The notes below the pieces were generated by a model. The model worked only from the letters and a program-made list of their open reading frames with translations. It was not told the DNA's origin and made no database searches. The position numbers were made by a program, and so were the translations under genes. Of a DNA stretch of 64,000 nt, positions 12,701-27,700 are shown piece by piece (the first letter of the stretch is position 1; each line of letters begins with the position of its first letter). Source of the stretch: Spisula solida (Eukaryota > Mollusca > Bivalvia > Venerida > Mactridae); assembly GCA_947247005.1 (NCBI GenBank), contig OX365954.1, positions 3,674,001-3,738,000 of the forward strand. Direction: 5' to 3'.

Positions 12701-15700
12701 TGTTCCGTCCGTCCGTCCATTATATTGTCTGTCACAAATTCAAAGGATTTTTTTGAGCTTGAAGATAAGGGTCTGATTTTGATGTTGTCAAGCTATGTTC
12801 TTCTGTGACAGTAGAAAAATGGTCAGATCCTCAAAATGCGGAAAACTTGTCAGTTGCATGTAGAATGTAGATCAAGTTATTAGTAATGTAGTTTGTTAGT
12901 CCAGGAAGATCAGTCTAAATTTCAAGAAAAGTAAATTTTGTGTATGTCTATACTGTAGTAACTTGGTGTTAAATAAGTAATATATTGAAACTGTGCTGAT
13001 TTATTGTTAAATCATGTTTTCATTTTATTGAAATATGTTGAAATTATGCAACAAAATCAGTATCATTAAATGAAAGTATTAGTTATATAAATATTAGAAT
13101 ATTTACAATAATAATATATCTGACAACTCACATATAGATATGTGTACTCATGGATTGTATAGTCTATTGTATTTGAAAATAAACTCTAAACTCCATTTTA
13201 CTGGGAAAAAAATAGGACCAAAACAATGGCCTCATATGCCATCTGATATACATGTACACGTATTATACATTATGTGCTGGAAAAATTGTAAAATGACATG
13301 TAAAGCCTACAATACAAAGGAATAATGCTGTCTATTTATATTGTGTTGCTTGAAGAACCAATCCAGATTGTAAAATAACGTTGAAACGGTACGAAACAAA
13401 GAAATAATGCTGTCTATTTATATTGTGTTGCTTGAAGAAGCAATCCAGATTATAAAATAATGTATAAACCGTACGAAACAGAGGAATAATGCTGTCTATT
13501 TATATTGTGTTGTTTGTAGAACCAATCCAGATTACTATGAAGTTGTGAATCAACCAATGGATATGTTGAAAATACAACAAAAGATGAAAATGGATGAGTA
13601 TGAGGAGATAGCACAACTGACAACAGATGTTGAACTCATGGTGAATAATGCTCGAGCGTATTACAAGGTATGTTGCGTGGAACTATTAACTCTTCTTTCA
13701 TGAAAATCTAAACAGGTCATGTTGACCAAACTGAAGTTGAAAAAGCTTCATTTTCCATATTAAGTAAAGAATAGTTTTCAGACAGTTTTTTCTTATTTTC
13801 TCAAAATATCGATTTTGTACTTACGACCTTCTCATTCTAAGCCACAATATAACTGTAACTTCATCTGTCCATGTGTCTGTCCGCGTCCTGATTTCAATTA
13901 AACTGTGACTATTTACTATCTAGAGATGTGCATATTTTCTGTATGAACTATGATCTGGTACTTCTGACAGCATCTATTGACAGCTAACCTTGCAAAATTT
14001 ATCAATTTGAATAGTAGTTAATTAGTTTCTAAGACTATCTGATAACAAATTGTTTACATTGTTACCATCCGGTGAAAAAATAATCATTTACTTTCTTAGC
14101 CTGAAAATATTATGGATTTGTCTGATCTATTGCCAAATGTCAACTGTTTTTAGATTACACAATGGTATAAAAGATACTTATAAAGTAAAGTAGTGCCTGT
14201 ATGACCTTAACTGTGCTCTATTCATTTTGAGAGGCTTGATTTTGAAGAGGTTTAAGAGTGAAGTTGCATAATATTGCATGCCATATACAGGGTGTCAATT
14301 TTCCTGATTAATCCAGAATTCCGGATTTATCATTCCTGAAAGAACAATGGTTTCTGACCAAAATAAAAGTTATTTGGTGAAAATATCTTAAGAAATGGCA
14401 AAGTTATGGTAAATTTAATCTGCTCTGAAGGATTTTCTTTTATACAAACTGAGCAATTTAAATTTGGAAACATTGTCATTGAAGGCCTCTTGGTTGGCAA
14501 AAATGGTCAGTCGCATACGATTTTCCTAATTTTTAATTTGGCCATGTTGACACCCCTGCATATATTGAGGGTGAAAAGCAGTATTGTCATAACTCACCAT
14601 CAAGCTAGTTATATTATGGTACCACATATATTACAGAAAGGATCGCAGGAGTATATAGATGCTACAGATCTGTTAGATTTATACTATGAGATCAGAGATG
14701 AACTGTTAGTGGAGACATTTGGTGATAATAGAGATATGGATGAAGATGATGATGATGGTGAACCCGATGATGGAAACTTAAACGCTGAACAGATTCAGGT
14801 ATATTAGTGTACATTGGTTACAAAATGTCATTACCATGTTATACCCATTCTATGTTTATGTTTATTGGGGTTTAATGCTGTTTCTCAGCAATATTTCAGT
14901 TCGGTTGATTAACCTTACCAGTTTTCCTGAACAGTATTGTAACAAGTACTCAACTATCCTTCCATAAAGAACCAGTAATTTCTCCATATGGGAAGGAAAA
15001 TCCACATTAATGACAGATTTTCATGGAAAGGTATGAATCACTGGGTTACAAATCCAGTCCTATGTATCATGGCCTACCTATATACTGATTGTACATGTAA
15101 TCCTATGGTTGCGGATTATAATGTCTTGTGTGAGGTTGAACATTGACAATCTCTGAAATAGACATGAATACTGGTAACAACCCATCTGTCATCAACAGTA
15201 TTTTAGAATTGACAGTTTAGTACCGGTACTTCACTATCTTTATGTAACTTCGTTTCTCTGTATACACCAAGGTGAAGTGTTATGAATATACACAATGCAT
15301 ACTGCAAACACAAATCTAAGGGACTAATATTATAAATATGTACAATTTGGTATTTGCTATTGATGTATTCGGCTTAAGACCCTTTATATAATTAAATACA
15401 AGTACAGTAAAACCTCGTTATCTCGAGGACCCATCGGGACAAGCCAAATGCTCGAGTTAAGCCAGGTGCTCGAAATATCCGAAGTCTATGATGAATTGTT
15501 GTTATGACTAAGTGTAAATGTGTTTATAATGAAAACACGTATGCTACATATATTTGGTTGTAACTACGAATATTGTCATTGTTTATCAAGTCTATACGCA
15601 ATTTGAATCGTGTGGACATTTGCCGAATTCAACAAATTACATATGAAAGTCGTAATGAATCATTTAACATTAAATATCAAACTCCATTTAACGGTTGTAA

Positions 15701-18700
15701 TAAAAGTTCGGATCGGCAAAAAGATAACATTACCCAAAGCGCACGATAGATCCTACAAGTTTGAACAAACACCCACGCACAAAAATCGCACGTGATAAAA
15801 AAACCCGGATGCAAAGTCGGTCCAGTTTTCAGCACAGGGATACGGCTCATTGAGTAAAAAACATGCAATATATTATCTATGATAATTTATTTAGGACATG
15901 ATGTTTAGCTGAATGAGTTTATATCCCTGTGGTTTCCAATTGAAACGCGCGCGACAATTTGGAGACATCAAACGCGGCAGTCTTTCGACTGACTTCAAAC
16001 GCGCCGCACATCAAAGAAATTGCCGGTACAGTTGGGAGTAGTGTTACGTCAGAGTTCCATACTGCGGTATGAATTCGCCAATCTGCGCATGGTGTAGATT
16101 CAATTGACATTTAATTTGCTACTTTACAAAGTCGACGATGTTTTCATTCTTCAGGGTTGTTCGATTAGAATTGGATTTAATCGCGGACTTGATTTACTTC
16201 ACTTATTCAGTATCGGACACGTGAAATTTCACTGTACGTAAGCTTACATTCGCAGGTTTTCATGAAATACGGGATATGGAAAAGTTTTGAAATAATTTTG
16301 ACTTGCAGTTTTATAACGAACGGAGCCTAAATATTTAAGATTCTACATGTACGTCGGTTTATCTTACGATAATTAAAAGTCTGTGCGAGTCAGTACGTTC
16401 AAAGCAACGATGTTGCATTTAATAATTCTAGTTCTCGTATGTGTTAAAGTTCCCAATTGTTCCTTATTGAACTTGTTCTGAAACGTATGTGTTGTTTAAA
16501 TCACGCTCACTAATTAAATATTTTTTACTTCGTGTCTAATGTAACGAATCGAAAATACAGAAATCAATTTAAGTGTTAGGGTTTACGCTATTGTCATAAA
16601 ATGTGATTATCACGATGTGTGAAAAATACGGACCGTAACAAAATTTAGTATGACATTTTTCGGAGGTGTGAAATTTCGCTCGGATGATTGCCTCGAGATA
16701 AGGTAATTAATTATCGTTGAAAATTGTTGATTGGACCGACACCTGCGCTCGAATTAGACCGGATGCTCGTAATAACTTTACTCGAGTTAGAGGGATAAAT
16801 TAATGTGTAATATAGAGCAAATTCGTCGGGACTTTGAAATTTGCTCGAATTAGGCCGGTTGCTCGAATAATCGCTGCTCGTATTACCGAGGTTTTACTGT
16901 ACATGTACATGCATCAGGAGTATACTGACAGTAACTGATTTTTTTACCATTGACAGTCAAAGATTGCCCTGATAGCTCAAGCTGAAGCAGCGAAACTGAA
17001 AGCTTTACAACCACCAGATCCGGATGATGAGAATGTATGTGACCCGGAAGATCTAGAACTACTGTTTGCATCGGTCGCTAATGCTCAAGATGGGGAGAGA
17101 ACCATCAGTGAACCATTTCACTTACTTCCTTACAAAACGGTTAGTATACTTAACATTGTTTAGAATATAACCTACATTTGAGCCAATGAACACGCTGATC
17201 TGTGCAGGTTAAATGCTACAATTAATCATTAAAACTTTGCTCTTAACAGACGTGAAGTCATGAATTGGCTCAAAAGTCTATTGGCCCTAATACAAAATGC
17301 TGTATGTTACATTCTAAGTAAATTTGTAATGAATAAAAAGGATTCCCTTCACTCGCTCCGCGCTTTTTAATCATTAAGCATTTACTTAATATGTTCTAAC
17401 TATTAGGTCATCAATAATTATATTTAAAGGCCACACATGAACGAAGGCCATTATTTCAAATCATTTCTTTAAGTTTTATGTATTTATGCAGACTTATTGA
17501 TTTTGTGCTGGATAGATGTCTGTCTTGATAGATGAATGCACAAAGTTTGCGCTTGTTCTCCTTAACCATTAGTGAGGTGTCATTTAAACATCTCATGAAT
17601 ACTTGGTATCAAGCCTGGGTGGTCATATTGTCAGGACTTTAAGGTCATATGAATATTACATCTCCCTACTCAGTTTATTCTATATTATACAGTCAGATTG
17701 TAGTCATGTATTCCCTGTTGTGTATATTACAGTTATATCCAAACTACTATGATGTAATCAAGGAACCGATAGATCTAAAGATGATTGCCAAGAAGATACA
17801 GGATAATGAGTATAGATTGTTAGATGATATGGATAGAGATATCAGTCTGATGGTCTCCAATGCTAAGACATTCAATGAACCCAAATCTCTCATCTATAAG
17901 GTAAGCTCACAATTACTGAAATCTCTCTCAATTTGTGCTGAATATTGGCTCAAAAATTGTTGTATACCTTTGAAATTATTTACATACTTAGAAGTTAGAC
18001 CAGGTTGGAAAATGATTGATAGCAATTTTTGATAATGAAGCAATCATTGTTTAGTTGACCCCTTACACAGGTCCATGTAGTGTCCTTGACAATCTATATA
18101 TACACATTCAAATGTTTATATATAAATGGTTAACAATTTTCATGGTGATGTGCCCCTTACTACAGATTTCTGACTTCTAAAATATTAATTTATAAATTGT
18201 TTGTTTTGATGTTCAGTTAGATAATAAGATATCTGAGTTATCTCCTATTTAATGCAATAGACTCCTTTCATTTGGATTTCTTTGCTTTTATTGCTGTTTC
18301 TCTTTCACACAGGATGCTTGTACATTGAAGAAAGTATTTGATGTGAAGAAACGTGAGATTGAGCATCGTAAAACAAATAATAAAACCAGTGAAAGACTCA
18401 GGTAACATATTAATCAAACACTGATATCTCAGACCCCGATAATGTCCCTCTGTATAACATTGGCACAAATCATATTACATGCACATCTCAAACTCCAGGT
18501 TTCATTCTGATAAAATTTAGATTCAAAAATTGATCCAATGTGGAGAAGTTGCTTGTTCCTTGTGGAATGGTAAATTAGCACTTGTTAGGATATATAGTTC
18601 AGGAAAACTGGTAAGGTGAATCCGCAGTTGTAAGTAATGAAAAGCGTTAAACCCGAATAACAAACAATAAAATTCTGAATATCGAGATTTTAGAAATAAA

Positions 18701-21700
18701 CCTAACCATGTCTGACTATTGTTAGTAAATGGTTGACATGAAGCAAAACGTTCATATTGTTGTTGTTGTTGTTTTGATAAAGGAGATACTTGCATGATTT
18801 GCTTCTAGGATATTTAGACTTTGTTATTCTTGCCTACAGCTATTATACGTTTGTGTTGCACTATATGTACAGGACTCGTGGTGCAAGTACAGTACAGAAG
18901 TTAACAGCACAGTTTGCTGATCTAGAATACCCGGAGCCCATAGATCCCACAGATATCATGGAATACGAGGAAGATTCCGGTGCTGAGACCGTCATGTCGG
19001 AGGAGGAAAATCCAATGTGGCATTTGTTTAACGCTATCAGAAACTATACAAATGCAGATGGGCTCAAAATTATTGACCCTTACATGAAACTTCCTAGCAA
19101 GAGGTATGGGGCAGTTCTGTGGTTTTATGCCATTTGCAACCTTTTTTAAGTCACATGCAATTGGCTACTAATCTGACATTCTTTTGATAATTTATTATGT
19201 ACCAGTATTAACTTGCTGCAATGCAAGCAACCTCTTAGTTTTGTATTTAGTATGTTATGTTCAAGACCACTGTTGCAAAACCTGTCTGCAAAGATCATCA
19301 ATTCTGTCTCCCATGAAATATTTAAAATGTTAAGTGTGACCAGCAGCCAACAAGGACTGTTTCCGCTGTTTCCATGGGCGGTCTAAGTGGTCTTTATCAA
19401 CAGGTTTAACAATATTGTGATTTCTAGTTGCTGCACTTTGTTTAATCTTGGTTTTGATTTCAGATACTACCCTGATTACTATGAAGAAATCAAAAAGCCA
19501 TTGTCAGTTATAAATGTTCAGAAGAAGCTAAAGGCAAGTAACGAAGTAATTATGAGAAGTTATTTAATCATTTCTTTTTTGTTATCAATCTTTGTTAGTT
19601 TTATTATCAAAAATTGCTTTACATTTTTGCCTTGAGTTAATATTGGTTAATTTCTCTCACAATCCACAGTGCTATGATTGAGGATGATTATTGATAAAGG
19701 CTTTATGCATAAATGGCATGCTTTATATGATTAATTGAAGAACATATTGATTAAACTGAATCTGCTGCTAAAATAAAAAAAAATAGTTCAAATAATTGGT
19801 TGATTCTCTAGACTGAGTCTAAATGTTTGCTCTCTAATGGTCTCTACTACGTAATCCTGACCATAATGCATGAATATATTACAAGGTTCGTGCAATATTG
19901 GTCCTTTTGATTTGAGTTGGTATTACTTATCGAGTGTCTTTGTGATACTTCCCACTTATGAAAACATACACATATCTTAAACCCTTGTTGTAAATGCATT
20001 CTATCAGGAATGAGGTGGTGGAGAGTGATTAACATAAGTCATGGAATTTGTTACACAATCAATCTACTGCAAACTAGTATAGATAAACTAACTATATATT
20101 ATATTACATTGATTACAGACTGGTGCGTACGGGGGCCTCGATGATCTAGCTGCTGATCTCAATCTTGTGTTTGAGAATGCTAAACATTATAATGCTGATG
20201 AATCAGTTATATTCAAGGTTAGTGATCATATTCTGCTATGTCTAGATTTGTAGTCCTGCACAGCTCATATATTGTTCGGTTTTATTTTGACTTCTCTTCC
20301 TTTCTGTACCTTTTGGCTGAATAAAATGATTACTGTTTTCATGAGATCTACTATTGTCTTGTATTAAATTTGTTCACTAAATTAATGTAGATAAAGCAGA
20401 CAAAGTAAAACTACTCTATGCATTGATATGTCTTTATAAATTGTGTTTTCACATTAAACGTAACAATCTATTTACCCATGTGTTTTTAGAACAACCTTAG
20501 GTATTAAAATTTTGAGGGGTTTATTTACTGAATACTTATTTCTCAAAAAACAACTGTTTCAGTTTAATTTAAGATTAAAGGTTTTAGTGTTATTTTACAC
20601 ATATGTGATTTTATGCATGTAAGTATTCACAAATAAGTTAAAACAAGACAAACTTCAAACTGTTTTCAACGTTTTGACTTTAATAACAAGTCTTCATCAG
20701 TAATTTAATTTAAGAAATGAATAAACAACGTCATGAGTTATGACATCATGAAAGATGACGTTACGTTTGGCGTAAAAAACATTACAAACATTTTGGCGTA
20801 AAAATACAATGCATGTAAGTAAAATTTGGATTTTCCTATGTATGTTTACAGAATGCGTGTTTGTTACAAAAAGTTATGAGGGAAAAGAAGAAAGAACTGG
20901 AGAAGTTTGGATACAAGGTAATTATACTCGTCTACATGATCTGTATGTGTGCACAGCTTACACTATCAGACAAACATTCTCTAATATCAGTCTTTGAATT
21001 AACAACTTTGAATATGAGGGTTAGATATGTGTTGGAATTTCTAGAACAGGGATATATATGAACTTAAAACTCAGCATTTTGAGTAAAGACTTTGAAAGTA
21101 TTTTTTTAACTTAAAGCTTGAAAGTATTTAACTTTAATGTGAGATGTACTTGGACTTTTAAAGTTGTAAAATATTCGGACTTTAGATAGGGAAGTAATTT
21201 GGTAATAACTGGAAAGTGTGTTTTTGATTTCGTAATGGTGTATGTCTATCTTTATATCCTTCAAGATATAAATATTCTATTCCATGTCAATTGTAAATAA
21301 TATGACCTGTTTAACCATAGCATATGAGTAAAAAACAAAAATAATTATTACAAACAATTTGTAGGTATTAGTTAGTTGAGAGACTGTTACATGTATAATG
21401 TTGGTTTGATGATCACATGTAGGTGACACAAGTTTGAACTTCCTATGTAGATTGTGTACAGGTTCTAGTGGAAGACATTCATGTTTAGTTAGAGTTAGAA
21501 TTGTTAGCATTATGTCATTAGCATTGATAGCAATCTGAGTTAGAAGTGTTAGCATTCTAAGTTAGAAGTGTTATCATTCTGAGTTAGAAGTGTTAGCATC
21601 CTGAGTTAGAATTGTTAGCATTCTGAGTTAGAAGTGTTAGCATCCTGAGTTAGAATTGTTAGCATTCTGAGTTAAAATTGTTAGCATTCTGAGTTAGAAT

Positions 21701-24700
21701 TGTTAGCATTCTGAGTTAGAATTGTTAGCACTCTCAGTTAGAATTGTTAGCACTCTGAGTTAGAATTGTTAGCATTCTGAGTAAGAAATGTTAGCACTCT
21801 GAGTTAGAATTGTTAGCTTTCTGAGTAAGAATTGTTAGCATTCTGAGTTAGAATGTTAGCATTCTGTCATTTAATGCTTTGATACATGTTCACCATCTAC
21901 ATAATTACAGTGTGTTTAGATAAAAAGAGGATATTTGTTTGTTTTGATTGAATATGGTTTATATCTCATCGTGTAGTGATAAAATTCAATATTTTCAAGA
22001 GCGCGTAGCGCGAGTGAAAATATTAAAATTTTATCACTACAAGATGAGATATTAACCATATTCAATCAAAACAAACAAATATTCTATTTATTTAATGCTT
22101 ATATGGTGTCAAAACTGGTACTATTTATGCCAAATTACCACTGTGGTTAGGCTACGTATGAATATGTTATTCCATTCATATTTTTCACTTCAAAATCCGC
22201 CATCTTGGATTATAGTGAATAGGTGAAAACGACTTTTTTGAGAATTTTGTATTAAATCATACACCAACTTGTATGAAATGGTCTAACTAAGAATAAAAAC
22301 CCCCACATGACATGTTTCCGTTCAGTAATAAAAAAGTTACAGACATTTTAGTGTTGAGATTTTGGTAAATTAAAGTAGTCCCTGTGAGGGGGCGGAGCTT
22401 ATATCAGTCACATTGTAGGTGATAACCAGTGACTGATATAGGTTTTATTTCACTGATAGAACTCCATATCTCATCAGTTAGCATTAAATAATACTCACTA
22501 CAGGGGTTCTACAATTCTGAAATAATCCGGAAATCTGGATTTGCTGCACTAGAAAGAATAAACTTGTCTGCAAAAAATAAGTTATTTGATAAAAGTATTC
22601 AAATTATTGACTACATTAATACAGTCATTTGAAATTTTAGAAGCTTAATTTTAACATCAGAACAATGTTTGAAGCAGACTTGGTGTAGTAATGTGTTCTA
22701 ATGGCACCAGGATTTGACATTATGCCTCTGTAGGACCCCTGATACTGTTTAACTTACGACTAAACTTTTCTTGTGATTTATTACATACTTGTATATAATG
22801 TATATATAGAATTGTAGGCAATATTTTATCAATCCCTAGCTCAATAGTGGAATAGATGCAATTAGATAGTTGTGACATCTTTAACTTATCCATCATTTTA
22901 AGGAGATAAGATGTCGAGCTTTCGTAGTAGTTTGGTGTTCATTGAATCAGATGCTTTTAAAAATTTGATTGGTTAATGTTAACGAAAGAAATAAGTACCA
23001 ACAATATCGTGACTCCTTATACAAGTCTTGGCATCTGATTGTTATGCTCTTACCTAGAGTTTAGTCTAAACATTCGATGCTTTATACAGATATATTTATA
23101 TTTCTACTTGTTGTGTACTGGTAAGTGTATAAAAAACTATTTGCGTCACCATCAAGTTTAGATTTGTTGTGCAATTTTCCCCAGAGTTATTGGACTTAAG
23201 GGTTATTTAGGTTTAGCACAAAGGTATTTTGGTGGTATTAATCACATTCCGTAATAGCTTTACTAGTAGTCCAGTGTTCATGTATCAGAAGCCTGTGGGA
23301 ACATATATTTGAAAATATTCAATTCTTACTCCCATCAAAATAGAAATAAAACACATGTATCTTAAGACAAGAACATATGACTAGATGCCAGTGTTAGTAA
23401 TCTTGCATGCTTTACATGTCACATGTTACTGTTCTATATAAATAAGTATACCTGTATGTTGACATTGACGTTTTAACTCCAGGAAATGTCGATTCCGGAG
23501 TTAGGTATCCATTTCGAATTTCCAATGTTGGTGAGTAACAAACAAAGGGAGATAATTTACTTTATTTCAATGCTTCTGTGTGAACTTTTAGTTGCTTATT
23601 TTATCAACTAGTCCTTATTGTCATTTAGTTTCATGGTTATAGTGCACCCACGTTTATTTATAAACCATACAATGCCAAGGCATGCAAACAATGATGTGGT
23701 CTATGGCCGTCTTATAAAAATATTTCCATGTACATTGTAGAAAGAAATTACTCCGCATTTCTTTGGGTTTAGCATTGGTTTAATATTACAGAAAGGGTTT
23801 AACTAATTGGCTTATGTAAAGGAAGGAGTTTAGAAAATTTGTTTAATATAAAGAAAGCAACTTGTTTTAAATATTAAGTAAAGGATTTAGCAAATTTCTT
23901 CAATATCGGGAAGGGTTTTGTCCAATTTACTTAATATTAAGAAAGGGTTAAGCTTGGTAAGGGGTTTAGCAAATTGGCTTAATATTATGGGAAGGATTGA
24001 GCAAATTGGCTATTGGAATCAGGTTTAGCAAATTGGTTTTATATTAAGCAAAGAGTTTAGAAAGTTGGTTTATTGTTTAGAAAAATATTTAGCAAATTGG
24101 TTTAATATTAGGAAAGGGTTTAGCAAATTGGATTATGTTTAGGAAGATCTGACATGTTGGTTTAGGGATGGAGATATGAAGAGAGAAGGTCACAGTGTGT
24201 GAGTACTGGGTTGTACCCTATGATACAGACAGGAATATTAGTTATACTATAAGAACACTACTCTATTGTGTTGTGTTTGATATACTTTAGGCTGTACAAT
24301 TTTTTAATTCTGAAAAAGTTCTGGAACACCAATTTGACATAATATTCTCCCAGTCGAGCTGCCAGAGATGTATATGTCTGTGTTGCATGAAAACTCTGTC
24401 ATCTCTAGATCACACCATTGTTTGTCTGGCTTACTGTTAACATAGACCCACTGTGTTGTTGTTCATTTTGTATTGTATATAGGAACCCTATATATAAATA
24501 AATAATTTTTGATGTTTTTTTGTAGAAATTGTTAAACTGAACGAATGCTTGTTGTTGTTTGTGAACTATAGTGTGTTGTCATACTGCATGCATGTATTAT
24601 ATATTGTAAAATGTAGAATCAATTGTTAGTATTATACCATGATTATGTTGTCTATGTTTATGTAGGAGCTTCACTAGGGGCAGAAAGTTAATGGTCAATT

Positions 24701-27700
24701 TAATGATTTAGTACTGGATGAAACCATGTTATAACCTAACTACTTATAATTGAAAGACAAGGTAACTCTTCAATCAGATACCGTTGGATCAAAATATGGA
24801 TTTTGGGAAATTTCAGGGGTTAAAGGGCCTGTACAAGGCTACAATTTTACATGTGTGATACCCTAGCTCCCTTTTTCGAATAGATTCCTTGGTCCTGTAA
24901 CATTCCTGGTGCACACAAGACTACCTCTGGATTACCAACCTGAGTTCATCTCTAGTTGGGCAGGTAACGCTAAAAAGCGTTGCATAAAATGATCCAACTG
25001 CCCAGGCCAAGATTGGGACACAGGACTGTGACAATCAGTAGTCAAGAGCATTACCCACTCGACCACCATGCCATGTGTTGTGTTACACGATTAGGTGGAT
25101 CATAACTGCAGTGTACAAGAACCATAACGCTAGGGCACTTTATAAATTGTTTCCTGTAATTATTTGTTTCTGTTAAAACCCCAAATTTAAAAGATCGCAA
25201 AAAAAAACAAATTTAAAAGATCAAATAGTTGAATGGTTGTGACATATACCTAATTAGTTTGCATTCAGTGATTGCATGTGTAGTGTGTAATGTGGAACTA
25301 AACAAGTGCTTTCTGTCCCGGTGATATTGTTAATAACAGCATGATAGATTTGGTATTTGTATGCTCATTGATCATACCACGACAGACTGACCATTGCTGA
25401 AACCACTGCTATTAGTTTGTGAAGAGTTGATGTCACAGTTTGTACTATTTTACGAATCATTGAATGAAACACACAATGCTCCAGGGTTGGCATGCCTGTT
25501 ATGTGAAGTAGGTGTTTGTGGGTATGGGCGAGGTTAAACTATGAACCTTCATGCATTTGGACTGAGTACTGTTAAACTTATTCAAGAAGCAGTTGTCAAG
25601 AATGATTGTAAATTGTAGGTCCCTTGTTACTACAGATTGTAATGTAGTGTTGTTTATGCCCCGGCATCTACTGATGCAAAGGAGAGGCATATAGTGATTG
25701 TCCTGTCCGTCCATCCGTTTGTCCGAAATTGTTTACCAAAACTTTCAAGTTGTTTAAACTCAAATATTTTGAACACAGTTTTGCTAAGTTTTTCCAGAAT
25801 TGTTTTCAAGCGCTTAGGGTATGGCAACGCTGGGTGCCTTTATACAGTGACTGTAAATTGTGACCTTGTTTGAAAACCGTCTATAAACATTGGTGAAGTT
25901 TGCTTTGTATCTTAATGGATTAGTGACATTGTTGTTGTTTGCATGTATTTAAAGGTACAAGATGAAACCAATGTAAGATCTTTATGTGTGTTTATATTAT
26001 ACTGTAGTATCACTTAAATTTATGGACTCTTATAGTGACTTTATAAGGTATTTCCCTTGGTAGTTTGGAAATAGTTTTTTTTGTAGGTAAAATTTGTTGA
26101 AAGTATTACATTGTATTATGATAATATAGTATAATAATGCTTCAGTGACAGGAGTAAGTATCAAAATTGGGAAACAAGTACCATATTTGAAAAGAAGAAA
26201 TAACAGTTTAAATATGGGGTATGCTTTTGGGAATGAGTCAGGATATCTGATATATGTGTTAGCTGGAAGATGGGTCGGGAGTTATAGTCACTGATTGTTC
26301 TCTGAATATCTGAATGTATGTTTGCTAAAGGGGCCATTTTATAATCATTTTCAAAGAAACAAATATCCTTTATCTGCTATTGCACAATTTTTAAAATATG
26401 AAAATAGAATAGCCCCGTGTGTCATGTGACCATAACCTAATGATACTACAGTATATAAGTTTAGTGCAACTACATGTACATTAACATTTTGATGAGTATC
26501 TCTATTTGCCATTATATAATATTTTTAACAGCTTTTCTGGTTGAAGATCTACTCTGTATAAGTTTGACTCAGCTTGTGTATATGTTTAGGTACTTTGTGT
26601 TCAAACTTCTGTTATATAAATGTATACATGTCTATGATTTGTCATATTTGAAATTTCTGCTTAATAACCAATGGTAACTAATATTATAGTATTGCTCTCC
26701 TCATTATCAGTAGGCCCCGCCCTCTTCAAAGAAGCTCAGATATATTGCTTTGCATATTAGGACATGTCGCTGGACCTGTATATAGGTAGATAAAAAACTA
26801 AGGAATTGTTTGACCTTGGATATTAAAACTTGGTATGCTGTAGATGACCCTATAAAGGTCAAAGGTCAAGATGACATTAATTGATATAAGATGTAAATGT
26901 CATGGGGGTTAACATGTTTGACAAACTGTATGTCTTATTTTCAATGCTGCATACTTTCTCACCTTTCATGAACATGGTATGTATTCTGATACACTGCTTC
27001 CAAGTTCTGTCAGAAAAGTATTCTGTTTTCATATGGCTCTGACGGAACTGAAAACTGATGTAACATGACATCTGAGTTCCGCCCAAGTGTTACATCAGTT
27101 TTCAGTTACGTCAGAGCCATATGGAATGAGAACCATTCTTGGACGGAACTGAGAAGCTGTGTACCTGGATACATACCGTGATCAACAAGATTAGTCATCT
27201 GCTTGCATTATCACCATTATACTTTCACAAATTGTCAATAATTAACAGATTGAAAATCGAGACAATTGTATCGTCACCTACTATACAGTCATGTACACAT
27301 TGAGACTTGCATAGTTGTGCATATATTTAAACATGCCGAAAACTTTATTAACATGTTATGCCTTCACCAGACTCATTTAATTATCAATATATCGCTGGCT
27401 TAGAATGAGAAGGCACAACCTTATAAGACTCATACATATTTGAAATTTGCACCAAAAAGCCCTTCTTATGAGCTTATTTTCATGAAATCTGAACAGGTCA
27501 TGTCGACCAAACTGAATTTAGAAAAGCTTGTTTTTCTATAAGTAAAGAGTAGTTTTCAGACAGTTTTTTTTTTCTTCTCAAAATATCGATTTTGTACTTA
27601 CGACCATCTCATTTTAAGCCAGCAATATATCAGGACTCCATTCCCCAGATGATTGTAACATGATAACACTACAGGTAACTGTATCATTGATAACACTGGG

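Larger units (their letters stand above)
17140..20851 (+). other. introns between exons 5 and 11
   Basis: The gaps at 17140-17732, 17901-18312, 18402-18872, 19104-19463, 19534-20118 and 20218-20851 are AT-rich introns. Apart from a hammerhead-like repeat tail (20668-20702) I see no repeats or genes in them. Open frames here are read-through from exons or chance. Confidence 0.7.

Noticed and set aside
14406..14636. Long open frame running into exon 4
   Set aside because: Its upstream part lies in a MITE (14290-14556) with a second copy at 47759; the exon begins at the acceptor ending 14636.
25955..25972. 18-nt in-frame microexon (VQDETN) in intron 11
   Set aside because: Acceptor pyrimidine tract is poor and the segment is so short that chance is likely; no independent support.
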